From assembly GCA_035236585.1 (NCBI GenBank), contig CP141134.1, positions 22,064,414 to 22,128,413 on the forward strand: DNA of 64,000 bases. The letters run 5' to 3'. The translations under genes and the position numbers were made by a program. The notes under the pieces were generated by a model. The model worked only from the letters and a program-made list of their open reading frames with translations, had not been told where the DNA came from and did no database searches. Positions 24,361-34,899 of the stretch are shown piece by piece; the first letter of the stretch is position 1, and every line of letters starts with the position of its first letter. This DNA is from Warburgia ugandensis (taxonomy: Eukaryota > Streptophyta > Magnoliopsida > Canellales > Canellaceae).

Positions 24361-26763
24361 CCAATTCACAATGTGTTTATATTCATTTTAAGGCTGAAAT
24401 TTCTAGAATCATTGATCATAGTATAAATAATCAATTTGGAATAGTTTCAATCATGAAAAAATTCATCAAATATGGTGAAAGACGTGTGTTTACTGCTAGA
24501 GATTCACTGCTCATTTCAGCCACTAGGCAGTCTTAAACATGGCATTCAAAATTCAACTAAAAGAAAGCATTCAAGCAGGTCCAAGTTGGATCTTATTTAT
24601 ACAAAAAGTTTCTGAATTTACTGTATAAGATAATCCTTGAATTCATTCTAAGAAAAGAGTAACGTGGACCTAAGCCAGCATGTTCCAAAAGTATCCCAAC
24701 AGTCCACACGTAGAATGTAGTGAAAACCATGTAAAAGTAGTTTAAAATTCTAACTTGATTCCTAGTTTTTTTTTTCAAGGCTAAAACCAAGAAAATATTA
24801 AACTCCTCCCAAATTCCCTTTACCTGTAACTGAAGCTCCCAAATACCTTTATCCAACAGCCTCAAGAGAGCTCCCCACTGCTGCATGTCTTCAGCCTCGG
24901 GCATGCTTCTCTTCTTCCTTCAAATTACAGCTCCAATGCACCCAAATTATCCACCTTGAAGCTCAATACAAGCCACTAATTTTTCACCCTTTCTTGCACA
25001 TTTTATAGTTGTTCTCCTTCGTTTTTTTTTTTTTTTTTTTTCCCTAGACCCTCTAGTTTATATGGCAGCTACCCTGGCTGCAAACTTTTCTGCTCCAAGC
25101 TTGAAGACGCCTTTTTTCTTAGCAGGGTCTTCCACCTAGAAATCCTTCACCACCACCAGATTTGCTTCTTGGGTCCTCCTCTAATCCATGTTTACATGTT
25201 CTAACATCAATCTCTGAGAGTTTCTCTTCCTTCCTCCAGCTATCCCTACTAGTTTTCTTCTCCTTGAAATAACCTTAAATGGGAAGAACCAAGGAAACAA
25301 GTATTGAAGTAGGCGTGGAACACTTAAAAGAGGTTTGCTTCAAGGGGAAAACCATAGAAGTCTTTAAGGGAAGAGGGGGAATGCAAAAGAGGAAAATGTA
25401 GAACACCTTTAGAGGAAGAGGGAGGAGCCACTTTTTTAGGGTGTCTCCGCTCCCAGAAGAATTGCCCATACATGGTAGCCCTAGGTCCCTTTATATATTT
25501 GTCTGCCTTTTGATTTTTCTAGGATGTGATCCTAGGGTCGAGCGGATTAGAGGTAGAATATAAGGTTGAGATAAGTTCTAGGGCAGCTAAGAAGTCAAGA
25601 TAAGCAAGGTAGGAAGAATACACACACACACACATATATATATCTTGGTGGTTAAGAAAGAGAGATAGAGGTGGGGGAAAATGGAAAGATAAGGGGAAAG
25701 GAAGGGAATGAGGTGGGGTGAGGGAATTGGGTAGATTTAGTATGGTGGGATTTTAAGAAAGTAAAAAATCATGGAAGGCCTTTTTAGTTAGAAATAAGTT
25801 AGAAAAATGGAATAGAGAAAGTGGAGAAATAAGGAGTAAGGATGAATTAGAAAGTGTGATTTGCTAGATAGGCGAGGTGGTCATTTAGGATTGCTTGGCT
25901 AGTTGAGGTAGTATTTTAAGAAGGTGGGACTCTTAGGTAGGAAAAATTCGTAGTGGTCTTGTATGGTGAGGTGGAGAGAGAGAAAAAAGTGAGAAAATCA
26001 TGGAAAAAAAAGAAAAAATAAAGTGGGTTCCTGCTATTGCTTCATATGCTATCTTAATTAATTGTATTTTTCCCTCAAATATATTCAAAATAACCCTTAA
26101 AATCCCATGGATATTTTCTTTAGATTTTCCTCCAATCATGGATTTGCATGTAGCATGGCGCATGTGACTTGATGGCTTGCTTTGAAAGCTCATTTGGCTT
26201 GGCTTGATGGTAGGCTTTAGAGGCTCTTTTGACTTGGCTTGGTGACTCAACTTGCTTGGCTTTGATGGCTAGCTAGTCTACTTAGCTTGTCACCTTATTC
26301 ATGGCTTACAAGGTTTAGGTGACTTAAGTGAATCCTATGCAAAGGTGGTGGACTTTGTATGGCTTATACATTGGGCCACATTAGTCACCTTTGACTTCTC
26401 AAGTCTATCCTTTGCATGCCTTAATGTGATCTTGATCTTATGTTGGAATGATGACATTTAAGTCTTGGCTCTACCTTTTGATCTTAATCTTCAATTTTCA
26501 TCTTGATCAATCTCGATGATTGAATCATCATCTTGACTCCTACAAAAAGTCAAAAAACCTAATTGAATCCTGGAAAAAATATGATTATTCACATGCTTAC
26601 CCTAGATTATCTTGTGAACCTATAAATTATCAAGTATTTGATTTATTAGGTCAGAAATGCATGTCTTATAATTTTTGGCCAAAAATCCTAATTTATTGCT
26701 ATAAGTTATAACATATGGGAAGGTAATTAGTTACTTATTATACAATTTTGGAAAATCATCATA

Positions 26764-27997
26764 CACCCCCAACCAGCATTTTTCTAGTGCCAAGCAAAAA
26801 ATGTGGAAAATCATAAGTAAACAAAATGGTTGTAATTTTCATAGGTAGTCACGATTGCATTTAGCACATGCAGCATGCCCTTGAACCCCTAGGTTACCCA
26901 TAGTAGACTAGTTATGCCTCATGAGGGTTTGGAATGAATATACCTACAAAATTTCATAAGGTTGAGTCCCTTATTTTATCTCAAATAACCCTCAACCATT
27001 AGTACTCTCCTATTTTTAAAACCTTAATAGAGATGAATGAAAATTCTATAAACTATCCACATACTAAAGTCCTTTTATTATAGTTACCTCTTGAAGTGCC
27101 TGTATATGTACATCCACATAAGTTAGGACTTTTAATTAGATATGCTTATATTTTATTGAAAATATGTTTTGACCTTAGTTCTCACAGGTATACTCTACAA
27201 AATGAAGCTCTTAGAGAAAGGGGTTAAACATACTTCTCTCCCTATGTGACTGGATTGAATAAGGCCAATGGTTCACAAAAATTTTTAGTATGAAGAGACA
27301 AAGGAATATGATCCATAAGAGTCGATATTATTATCAAGATTAGTTGGGATAGTGTATCTTAATTCCTTCTATTTATATCCTTATTAAGGCTATTTTCCAC
27401 CTAAGATCCATAGGTCTTTAGTTAGGACAAAATGTAGGCTTGGGGTAGGTTTAGAAAAAAAGGATATAGTGATTCAAAGTTCTAAATTGCGTAGAGGTAT
27501 TCTTTCGATTGTTGGACAACATTGACTATTTTGTAGTTATTATCTCTTTCTTTTCTGATATTTGTTTCTTTTCATTTTTCTTTTGAACGCTTTGAAAGAA
27601 AGACTTTTTGTTGTATGACTTTTAGTATTTTTTCACTTCTTTAACATTTGTCCTTTTTGAGCTCTTTCTACCTACTCTACTCATTTTTTAAAATAGGTGA
27701 TGGATGTTTATTTTACTAGGTTTTTCTATGTTAAGGTAGATGGGGTTAAGAAGGAAAAGGTTTAATAATATGCTCAAGGGGCTAACTAGTAGTATAATGT
27801 ATAGGGTAGGTTCTGTGTCTTTGGGCTAAGCAACACTAGCCTATATCCTTTCCTAAGTTTCTTAAAGCCTATCATATTCAATAAACATTTTTGGAAAGAA
27901 AGCTATTACTCCTATTTATTCTTGGCAATTAAATAAAAAAACATATAGGATCAAACAAAGTTTTTTATGCTAAAGAAAATGTGGAATACTTAAAACC
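26764..27997 (-). mobile_element. 3' internal region of Athila element C (non-coding)
   Basis: This runs from the PPT complement to the TRIM insertion point. The superfamily block lies at 26830-26920 ('cttgaacccctaggttaccc'). 27310-27450 aligns with 53790-53830 joined to 60832-60910 of element E ('aggctattttccacctaagatc', 'ataggtctttag'). 27690-27900 aligns with 61190-61400. It has no coding frames. It is the untranslated stretch between integrase and the 3' LTR that is typical of long Athila-type elements. Confidence 0.6.
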
Positions 27998-28002
27998 CTT
28001 AG

Positions 28003-28188
28003 TGTAACAGCCGGGCGGCCCACCCAGTAACGATATTGTTCACTTTCGATTGAAGGTGCCCGTACACTGCCAGCAGTCACGATTTTGTTCTTCCCCGCTA
28101 AGGGAAAATCAATCGTTATTGGTAGAGTCACTGTGACTCTTATCAACAGCCACAACTCTTCCCCCTAGCGATGTGGGATTAACTCTCA
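28003..28188 (-). repeat. TRIM LTR copy 1
   Basis: This is 186 bp. On the minus strand it starts TGAGAGTTAATCCCACAT and ends CGGCTGTTACA. It is preceded on that strand by a GGTGGGAGGGAC PPT (28189-28200). Confidence 0.85.
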
Positions 28189-28341
28189 GTCCCTCCCACC
28201 TTCGTAGCTCAGCCTTCATCGTTATACGGTACCTTAGCTTTCATGGCAACGGTTCACCTCTCCCCCTTAGGGGACATGCATCCTCACGTGTTAACCATGA
28301 AACCAGGCGCCTACGTGTGGCCAGCCACACACTGGATGATG

Positions 28342-28358
28342 GGTTGGCTCTGATACCA
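28342..28358 (-). other. TRIM primer binding site (initiator Met tRNA)
   Basis: The minus strand reads TGGTATCAGAGCCAACC, complementary to the 3' end of plant initiator tRNA-Met, one base from the LTR ending at 28360. Confidence 0.85.
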
Positions 28359-28359
28359 C

Positions 28360-28546
28360 TGTAAAAGTTGGGAGGCCCAACTAGTAATGATATTGTTTGC
28401 TTTCCACCAACAATGCCCATACCTCACCAGCAATCAAGGTTTTGTTCTTGCCCGCTAAGGGAAAACTGATCGTTATTGGTAGAGTCACCGCGACTCTTAT
28501 CAACATCCCACAACTCTTCCCCTTAGTGATGTGGGAATAATTCTCA
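28360..28546 (-). repeat. TRIM LTR copy 2
   Basis: This is 187 bp, with the same termini as copy 1 (end ...CTTTTACA on the minus strand). With copy 1 and the 28189-28359 internal region it forms one complete TRIM (28003-28546). It is followed directly by another PPT-side internal fragment (28547-28592), so units are chained by shared LTRs. Confidence 0.85.
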
Positions 28547-28592
28547 GTCCCTCTCGCCTTCGTACCTCAACCTTCACGGCACCGATTCACCT

Positions 28593-28830
28593 TCCTAATC
28601 CTTTAAATCTTCAAAGTCCACTGTCTTCTTCACTAGTTTCTCCACTCTTTCTACAAACCCCTCTTCTTTCTATGCATGGTTGGAATTCCAGCCTTTTTTT
28701 TTTCTTTTCTTCTCCATTATATACATAAAAAAAAAAAGGTGTCACATGGGACCAGCCAACTACCATGGGAAGGTTTACCCACATGGTTGGCTAGATCTAC
28801 CCCATCCACGCTCAAATCTGATTGTGAACC
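28593..28830. other. Spacer at the axis of inverted TRIM unit 1
   Basis: A T-rich, A-rich stretch (two homopolymer-like tracts near 28696 and 28727) is followed by a local inverted repeat, AGCCAACTACCATGGG / CCCACATGGTTGGCT, at 28754-28792. I see no coding signal. It separates minus-oriented TRIM copies on its left from plus-oriented ones on its right. Confidence 0.5.
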
Positions 28831-28892
28831 ATTGCTATGCAGGCTGAGGTACCATAGAGTGATGAAGGCTGAGGTACGTTGGCTGGAGTGAT

Positions 28893-29079
28893 TGAGAGTT
28901 AGTCCCACATCGCTAGGGAGAGAAGTTGTGGGTTGTTGATAAGAGTTGTGGTGACTCTACTAATAACGACTAGTTTTCCCTTAGTGGGGAAGAACAAAAT
29001 AGTAACCGCTAGTGGTGTATGGGTGTCGTCAGTGGAAAGTGAACAATATCATTACTCGGTGGGCTGCCCAGCTATTACA
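28893..29079 (+). repeat. TRIM LTR copy 3 with PBS at 29081-29097
   Basis: This is 187 bp, TGAGAGTTAGTCCCACAT to CAGCTATTACA. The PBS TGGTATTAGAGCCAACC follows one base later. It is preceded by the PPT-side internal sequence 28831-28892. Confidence 0.85.
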
Positions 29080-29213
29080 GTGGTATTAGAGCCAACCCCT
29101 GACCCGGTGTGGGCTAGTCAACACGTGGTTTCTAGGTACATGTGGGCGCAACACAAGGGGATGCGTGTTCCCTAAGGGGGCTAGGACTGTTGTTAAGTGT
29201 CGCTCGGCAGGTC

Positions 29214-29316
29214 TAAGAGCTAGTCCCACATCGCTAAGGTGAAAGTGACTGGGCTCTTGATAAGAGTTAAGAGGACTTTACATGCAATAAGGCCTTTCTC
29301 CGCGAGGGAAGAACAA
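29214..29316 (+). repeat. TRIM LTR copy 4 (3'-truncated)
   Basis: It starts TAAGAGCTAGTCCCACATCG and breaks off after 'gggaagaacaa', where minus-oriented TRIM internal sequence begins. Confidence 0.7.
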
Positions 29317-29410
29317 TGCTATGAGGGGACATGCATCCCTGCATGTCTTCACACGAGCATCCACATGCGGTTAGCCATCCACATCATGTTGGGTTAAGCT
29401 CTAATACCAC

Positions 29411-29596
29411 TGTCACAGGCAGGCAACCCACCCAGTAACGATATTGTCCGTTTTCCACTAACGATGCCCATACATCTTTAGTAGTCACAGTTTTGTTCTT
29501 CCTCACTAAGGGAAAATCTATCATTACGCGTAGAGTCACTGCCACTCTTATCAACAGCCGACAACCCTTTCCCTAGTAATGTGGGACTAACTCTCA
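29411..29596 (-). repeat. TRIM LTR copy 5 with PBS at 29392-29409
   Basis: This is 186 bp. The minus strand ends CTGTGACA, then the PBS TGGTATTAGAGCTTAACC. PPT-side internal sequence continues to about 29665. Confidence 0.8.
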
Positions 29597-29665
29597 GTAA
29601 TCTCCTGCCTTCGTACCTCAGCCTTCACTACTATATAGTACCTCAGCCTTCACAACAACTGTTCA

Positions 29666-30605
29666 TTGTTTGGTTGTAAGGGGTGAGCAAAAACAATAGC
29701 TCACAATAGGGTGAAAAGTTAATACAAGTTGGAATGCCTAAAATGGGACGAGCAGTGGCATAAGTACAAGCATACATATAATTATACATGTATACATATA
29801 TAGTTTCAAAAAAGAAGAAGATGGTTAATGCATTATGATAGCAATCACTAATGTCTACTAAATTCAATGTCAGCTGCAAGATCAAAATTAAGCTTACAAA
29901 TCTATTAAAATCTACTTATTTACAAAATCAATGCCATTGAACTAAGGTGTAAAACCCCTGATCTGCGAATGCACAAGCCATGCCCACATCGCCGTGGAAA
30001 AACTGATCACTCCAATCATAATTAAAGTCATCAAGGGACAATGTGTCAACACTTATGAAATTAAGTTTTGGTATGTGTAGGAAACTTAGTCACAATATTT
30101 AGGAAAGAAGTCTTATTAGAAATCTCCCTCATTGTGACAAATGCCTCCTTGGAGACGCAGTGCTGGCCTGTCATCATCATCACATGATATGCAGGTGGCC
30201 ACAAATGGGACCCAGGTCGACTCGGTGGATGAGGTCGTTGATCTCTTATTTTAGAGGATGACACAGAGATTGCGACCTCAGTTGGTACGTCCAGTGTAGG
30301 AGAGGTAGCAGACCTAGAGGGAGAGGAGCATCCTATAGCAGACAACCTCCTTGAGAGATTTAGCAGGATAGCTCTTAAGTTTTTAGGAAGAGATAGTCCA
30401 AAGGTTACTGACTCATGGCTATTCAATGTGGAGAGTATCTTTGAGGCCATGGTGGTGTTGGAGAATCATAGGGTGGCAATGGCCACTTTTGTCCTCACAG
30501 GTGATGTAGCACAGTGGTGACTGATAACTAGGAGGAGTTTCTTTGAGGGTGGTGACATTATTGCATGTGATGACTTTAAGACTTTTTCCTCAAGAAATCA
30601 GGGAA
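29666..30605 (+). mobile_element. Foreign segment with Ty3/gypsy gag fragment inside the TRIM cluster
   Basis: The sequence changes from TRIM to unrelated at about 29666 and back at about 30606. In the plus orientation, about 30338-30580 encodes 'FLGRDSPKVTDSWLFNVESI' followed by 'FEAMVVLENHRVAMATFVL' and 'TGDVAQW', then a stop where a second W is expected. This matches the core of plant gypsy gag (retrotrans_gag): a D-P-x-x-x-x-x-W-L pattern and the 'A-T-F-x-L-x-G-x-A-x-W-W' pattern. Stops upstream show decay. 29666-30050 has no recognisable content. The TRIM internal sequence is interrupted at both edges, so the fragment either inserted into the cluster or was copied in by template switching. 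Confidence 0.6.
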
Positions 30606-30695
30606 CAACAAAATCATGAGGAAGCTAGTTGTATGAGTGGCCATTTTCATAGAGTAGACAATATTGTTGTATGTGGGAGCCACTGAGCTGTTACA
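30606..30695 (+). repeat. TRIM LTR copy 6 (5'-truncated) with PBS at 30697-30713
   Basis: This keeps only the last ~90 bases of the LTR (ending GAGCTGTTACA). The PBS TGGTATCAAAGCTTAACC follows. Confidence 0.7.
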
Positions 30696-30863
30696 GTGGT
30701 ATCAAAGCTTAACCCCAACATGGTGTGGATGGCTAGCAACACGTGGGTGCTTGCATGAAGACATGCGGGGACGCATGTCCCCTAAGGGGGAGAGGTGAAC
30801 TGTTGCCATGAAGGCTAAGGTACCATATAGCGATGAAGGCGAAGGTACAAAGGCGGGAGGGAT

Positions 30864-31050
30864 TGAGAGTTAGTCCCACATTGCTAGGGGGAAGAGTTGT
30901 GGGCTATTGATAAGAGCCGCGATGACTCTACTAGTAGTGACCAATTTTCACTTAGCGGGGAAGAACAAAATCGTGATGGCTGGAGGTGTATGGGTGCCAT
31001 TAGTGGAAAGTGAACAATATCATTACTGGGTGGGTTGCTTAGCTGTTACA
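30864..31050 (+). repeat. TRIM LTR copy 7 (right terminus of cluster)
   Basis: This is 187 bp, TGAGAGTTAGTCCCACAT to TAGCTGTTACA. It is preceded by the PPT AAGGCGGGAGGGAT (30850-30863) and followed directly by the CTTAG target duplication. Confidence 0.9.
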
Positions 31051-31628
31051 CTTAGAAAGAGGATAATCTCTAAAAGTCACTTGGTTATTAGTCTTCACTA
31101 ATTTTCCTTAGGGTCTCTAAGTCATTCTTCTCTATTAGTTTGGACTATGTAGTATGTGTAGGTATTTTCTAAGAATTAACTTTCGTAAGATGCTTCAACA
31201 CATGAACAACATGTAAAATTAGCCATATGGTTAAAGTAGTAGAACTACTAAGTTTTTGGAAATTCACTTCTCACTATAGTAAAGGTGATCTACCTCAAAA
31301 ACAATTTTTTATTAAACAATACAAGAAAAGTTAGAATCTCTGTGTACATCTATACACCCCAAACTGAACTAAACATTATCCTCAATGTTTGGAAAGATGG
31401 GGACCTTATATGATAATGGAATGATGTAAAACACGGAGATTTGAAAAACTTCTAGGTGGCCTTCTAGGGAGAGCTAAGTTTTATATCTTTAGCTAGACAT
31501 GATGATGTATAATGAACATGGTGTGCAAGGTGTTTTGGACCATGCTAAGGTGGATCATGATAGATTGTTGCCTCTAATGCTATTTCCTCTACCTTAGGGT
31601 TAAGTAGTTCTAAGAAGGGTTTAAGCCC

Positions 31629-32560
31629 CTAGCCTTTGACCATTGAGATTTCACCATCCTTATTTATCTTGACAAGCCCATGAGAATATATGGTACATGC
31701 TACATAAGGTCCAGTCCATTGAAATTTGAGTTTTCTAACAAATAGATGCAACCTGGAATTATAAAATAAGACCTTGTGTCCTGAGATGAAGGACTTCCTT
31801 AAGATTTGTCTATCATGGTTAATCGTCATTCAATCTTTGTATAGAGGTGCATATTCATATGCATCTTTCCTTAACTCTTCCAACTCACTGAGTTAGAGTT
31901 TTCCATGTGTCTCAGTAGCATCTAACTCAAAATTGAACTTTTTGATAGCCCAATATGCCTTGTGTTCTAATTCTATTGGAAAGTGGCAGGCCTTTCTATA
32001 GATCATGTGGTAGGGTGACATGCATATAGGAGTCTTATAGCTAGTACAATATGCCCATAAAGTGTCATTAAGTCTATCAAACCAGTCCTCCCTATACTTT
32101 TGAAAGTTTGGAACCTAGCACTTGCTGTGTAGTAAGTGTGTGACTCTTTAAAAATTGTGGACTAGTAGAAACCACACTATAAATCTTTGCAGCCATCTTT
32201 CTAGAGTTAAATTGGCCTCCACAAGCATGATCATAACAAAAGGAGGTGATTTAATTACACTCACTATCAGTGTATGCATCTCCTTATCACCAGATCAAGA
32301 CAGTACTTAAATAAGTACGGGTTATCGTAAGTAAAGTATCTATCCTCTGTCATAAATCTTATTTTATCTTATTTGGTCCAATGATTGGGCATTTGTCCTA
32401 TCATAAGATTGTAACTATATCTCCATACCAAGGTAACTAGGAAATGTGCATTAACTGGGCATTTGAAAAAGCTTCTGTTATTGGCACATTTTCATTAGTA
32501 TGCTCCACCACTAACTTGGATCAGTGGTCTTCTACAACATTTTCAAAACCTTTCTTATCT
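31629..32560 (-). pseudogene. Athila integrase relic (core and C-terminal part)
   Basis: Minus-strand translation gives 'DWFDRLNDTLWAYCTSYKTP' at about 32080-32020, then 'ELEHKAYWAIKKFNFELDAT' near 31975-31915, then 'LSELEELRKDAYEYAPLYKD'. The final open frame 31829-31629 holds 'LFYNSRLHLFVRKLKFQWTG' and 'VKINKDGEISMVKG'. This is the C-terminal core and post-core domain of Athila-type integrase, which in this lineage lacks a chromodomain. Upstream of 32110 the frames are scrambled and I could not confirm the HHCC zinc finger or the D,D-35-E triad. It would have integrated the element cDNA in the nucleus. Confidence 0.75.
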
Positions 32561-32699
32561 TGAATTTCTAACTCCAGTTCTAGTAATAGTAGTAATACAT
32601 GGATTAGCTTGGGTTTTGCATCATTGTTAGAAAGGAGGATTTTAGAGCCGCATGATCCGAGTCTTTTATAACTTTAGTTCCTAATAAGTAAGATCTAAA

Positions 32700-33113
32700 C
32701 TTATCCAATGCGAACACGACTGCCAAAAACTCTTTTTCTATGGTCGAGTAGTTGAGTTGTGCTTGTTGAGTGTTTTACTAGTGTAGTATATCATATGGGG
32801 AAGTTTGTTAATGTGCTGTCCTAAAACAACACCAATAGCATAGTTCAAAGCATCACACATTATTTCAAATGATGCACTCCAGTCAAGTTGTTGAATGATA
32901 GATGCAGAGGTCAATTTGGCCTTTAGGTCCCTCAAATGCTTTTCTATAGTCTTCATCAAAATCAAAAGAGGCCTCCTTTGTAAGTAGATTATAGAGGGGC
33001 TTAGCAATCTTGCTAAAATACATGATGAATGTCCTATAGAACACAGCATGATCTAGAAAAGAGCTAATTTCTTTCACTGTCCTTGGTGGAGGAAGGTTGG
33101 CTATTACATCCAT
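32700..33113 (-). pseudogene. Athila RNase H relic and RT connection
   Basis: Two overlapping minus-strand frames (33113-32883 and 33049-32738) together cover the segment that starts 'MDVIANLPPPRTVKEISSFL' (RT thumb/connection). It continues through 'KIAKPLYNLLTKEASFDFDE' and into 'SFEIMCDALNYAIGVVLGQH' followed by 'YYTSKTLN'. The D of 'CDALNYAIGVVLGQ' is the first catalytic Asp of the plant gypsy RNase H. The shift between the frames lies near 32900. Confidence 0.8.
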
Positions 33114-33129
33114 TTTGGCCTTACCTACT

Positions 33130-33925
33130 TCTATAGTGTTTTGTGATATTATGTGACCTAGAACAATACCATTTTATACCATAAAATGATACTTTTTCCA
33201 ATTTAATACTAGGGTTTTCTCCTAACACTTTACAAGTACTAACTTCAAATGGTGCAAGTACTCATCAAAAGAAGAACAAAAAATGAGAAGTCATCCAAGA
33301 ACACCTCTAAAAACTTTTTTACCCTATCAGAAAATATGCCTAACGTACACCTTTGGAAAGTGGCTGGAGCATTGCAAAGTCTAAAAGGCATATGTTAGGA
33401 AGCAAAGGTCCCAAAAGGGTAGGTGAAGGTGGTCTTCTCTTGATCCTTAAGTACTATAGGTATCTAGTTATAGCTGGAATAACCATTAAGAAAACAATAA
33501 TAACTACAACCAGCTAACCTCTCAATCATTTGGTTGACAATGGTAAGAGGAAAGTGGTCTTTCCTCTTGAATGCGTTCAATTTTCTGTAATCAATGCAAA
33601 CTCTCCACATGGTGGTCATGCTAGTGGGAACTAACTCATTGTCCTCATTCTTGATTATCATGACACTAGATTTCTTACAATCTGAATAGGACTGACCCAA
33701 GTGTTGTCAGATATGGGGTGTATTAGGGCAACATCTAAAAGCTTAAGGACTTCATCTCTTACCACATCATTGATGTGGGGGTTTAGTCTTCTTTGACTTT
33801 CCCTGAACAATTTAGCATTCTCTTCTTGGTAGATCCTGTGCATACACACAGCATGACTAATCCCCATGATGTTTGCTATAGTCCACCCAATAGCAGTCTT
33901 ATGTTCTTTGAAAACATTAAGCAAT
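33130..33925 (-). pseudogene. Athila reverse transcriptase relic
   Basis: The frame 33924-33658 carries the RT N-terminal part ('HKTAIGWTIANIMGISHAVC', 'ALIHPISDNTWVSPIQIV'). 33700-33464 carries 'NEDNELVPTSMTTMWRVCID' then 'YRKLNAFKRKDHFPLTIVNQ' and 'CYFLNGYSSYN'-like sequence. Further on, 'MPFRLCNAPATFQRC' is readable at about 33392-33347 and the active-site motif 'FLDDFS' at about 33305-33288. Both active-site aspartates are intact although the frame is broken by stops and shifts. These motifs are diagnostic for Athila among Ty3/gypsy lineages. Confidence 0.88.
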
Positions 33926-33939
33926 CTTCCCCATTATTC

Positions 33940-34860
33940 TTAGTTTGGTTCTGATGCTATTATAATAGGTGATGATTCATTTGGTCCTAGGTAAGAATAT
34001 TTGAGATTATCAAGTAAGGGCTTAAGGACTAGAGAACGTGGTTGCTTTATAGTGGGTAGGGAGACAAACTTTGATGGAGGGAGTGGTTCCACATGAGGTC
34101 CCCATTTGGAGATATCCATGATTAGAGCTGCATCTAAGAGATTATTTACCTCCTTAATGATCTTGTCTAAATCAAAATTACTATTAAAATGTATTTGAGA
34201 AGCCTCAAGTTGGTCAGAGATGAATGGTGGTGGATTAGTGTCTTGAATTAGACCCACGATCAAATTGATTTCATAAGAATTAGGGAGGCCTATGTGTTGT
34301 TGATCAACATTAAAGACATTGAGTTTGACTTTCATGCTGCCAAATGACAATTTCATCACATTATTGCTTCAATTTATAATGGCGTTGAATGTCACCAACA
34401 ATGGACATCCAAGTATAACTATAATCTGACTACCGAGATCAGATACAAGCTAGGTGTCCAATACAATGAAGTCAACTAGGTAGTAAAATTGGTCCACCTG
34501 TATCAAAACATCCTCAACCAAATCACACGGTATTTTGACTAATCTATCAGCTAATTACAATGTAGTAGTGGTTGGTTTTAGTTCACAGAGCCTCAGTTGG
34601 CTCATAAGCAAAGTAAGGCAACAGGTTAGCACTAGTTCCTAGGTCAAGCAATGCCCTATCAATGACATGGCCTCCAATAATGCATGAAATTGTAAGGCAC
34701 CCTGGGTCTTTAAACTTGGTAGAGTTTTGTGTTGAATCAAAGAGCTCTCTTGCTCAGTGAGGAAAGCTTTCTTATATACATTAAGCTTTCTCTTTCTTGG
34801 GCAAACCTCTTTCAAGAACTTGGCACAAGCAGAAACATCCTCAATGACATTAAGCAATGG
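33940..34860 (-). pseudogene. Athila protease and gag-pol linker relic
   Basis: 34857-34700 gives 'CAKFLKEVCPRKRKLNVYKK' and 'LTEQESSLIQHKTLPSLKTQ', the segment just upstream of the Athila protease. 'ALLDLGTSANLLP' at about 34660-34620 contains the DLGTS version of the aspartic protease active site. 34359-33940 is the linker to RT, ending 'PLLDNLKYSYLGPNESSPII'. It would process the polyprotein. Several stops lie between 34620 and 34360. Confidence 0.75.
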
Positions 34861-34899
34861 AATGTTAATTGTATATGTTTGAAGAAAACCATTAGCTCA

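Larger units (their letters stand above)
19229..26763 (-). mobile_element. 3' LTR of Athila element C, split by solo LTR H
   Basis: The left edge TGTTGTGATTTTTAAG is followed by the 'ggtccatcccacaagga' block near 19290. The right edge 'aaaatcatcata' is followed by the minus-strand PPT complement 'cacccccaaccagc' at 26764. Subtracting LTR H (19607-22228) and its GTTCA duplication leaves about 4.9 kb. It contains a (CT)n run (23166-23196), degenerate ~190-bp repeats (23340-24360), a 21-base T tract (25022-25042), (AC)n-(TA)n near 25619-25645, and purine-rich stretches at 25650-26000. 22230-22560 and 26040-26700 are AT-rich, without recognisable genes. Short ORFs throughout have no family resemblance. 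Orientation follows from the PPT and from Athila pol on the minus strand further right. Confidence 0.7.
28003..31050. mobile_element. Compound inverted TRIM cluster with CTTAG target duplication
   Basis: The whole block is flanked by CTTAG (27998-28002 and 31051-31055) and begins TGTAACAGCC and ends GCTGTTACA, so it behaves as one insertion in the internal region of element C. Inside are about eight complete or partial copies of a ~187-bp LTR (TGAGAGTTAGTCCCACAT...TTACA) in the order minus, minus, plus, plus(partial), minus, plus(partial), plus. TRIM internal pieces with initiator-Met PBS and PPT lie between them. Both outer termini are the U5 ends of LTRs in opposite orientation. A ~0.94 kb foreign segment with a gypsy gag fragment lies at 29666-30605. 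No TRIM-encoded protein is expected or seen. The alternative to a single integration is repeated nested insertion, but then CTTAG at the two extreme ends would be coincidental. Confidence 0.75.

Noticed and set aside
26520..26711. Short AT-rich frame near the end of LTR C
   Set aside because: 63 codons, no motif, inside an LTR, and no counterpart in related LTRs.
28003..31050. Reading the cluster as a DNA transposon or MITE because of its terminal inverted repeats
   Set aside because: The repeats contain initiator-Met PBS sites and PPTs next to ~187-bp LTRs, and the target duplication is 5 bp, all typical of LTR elements. No transposase similarity was seen.
28003..31050. Identity with Cassandra TRIMs
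   Set aside because: The LTRs contain no 5S-rRNA-like box A/IE/C sequence.
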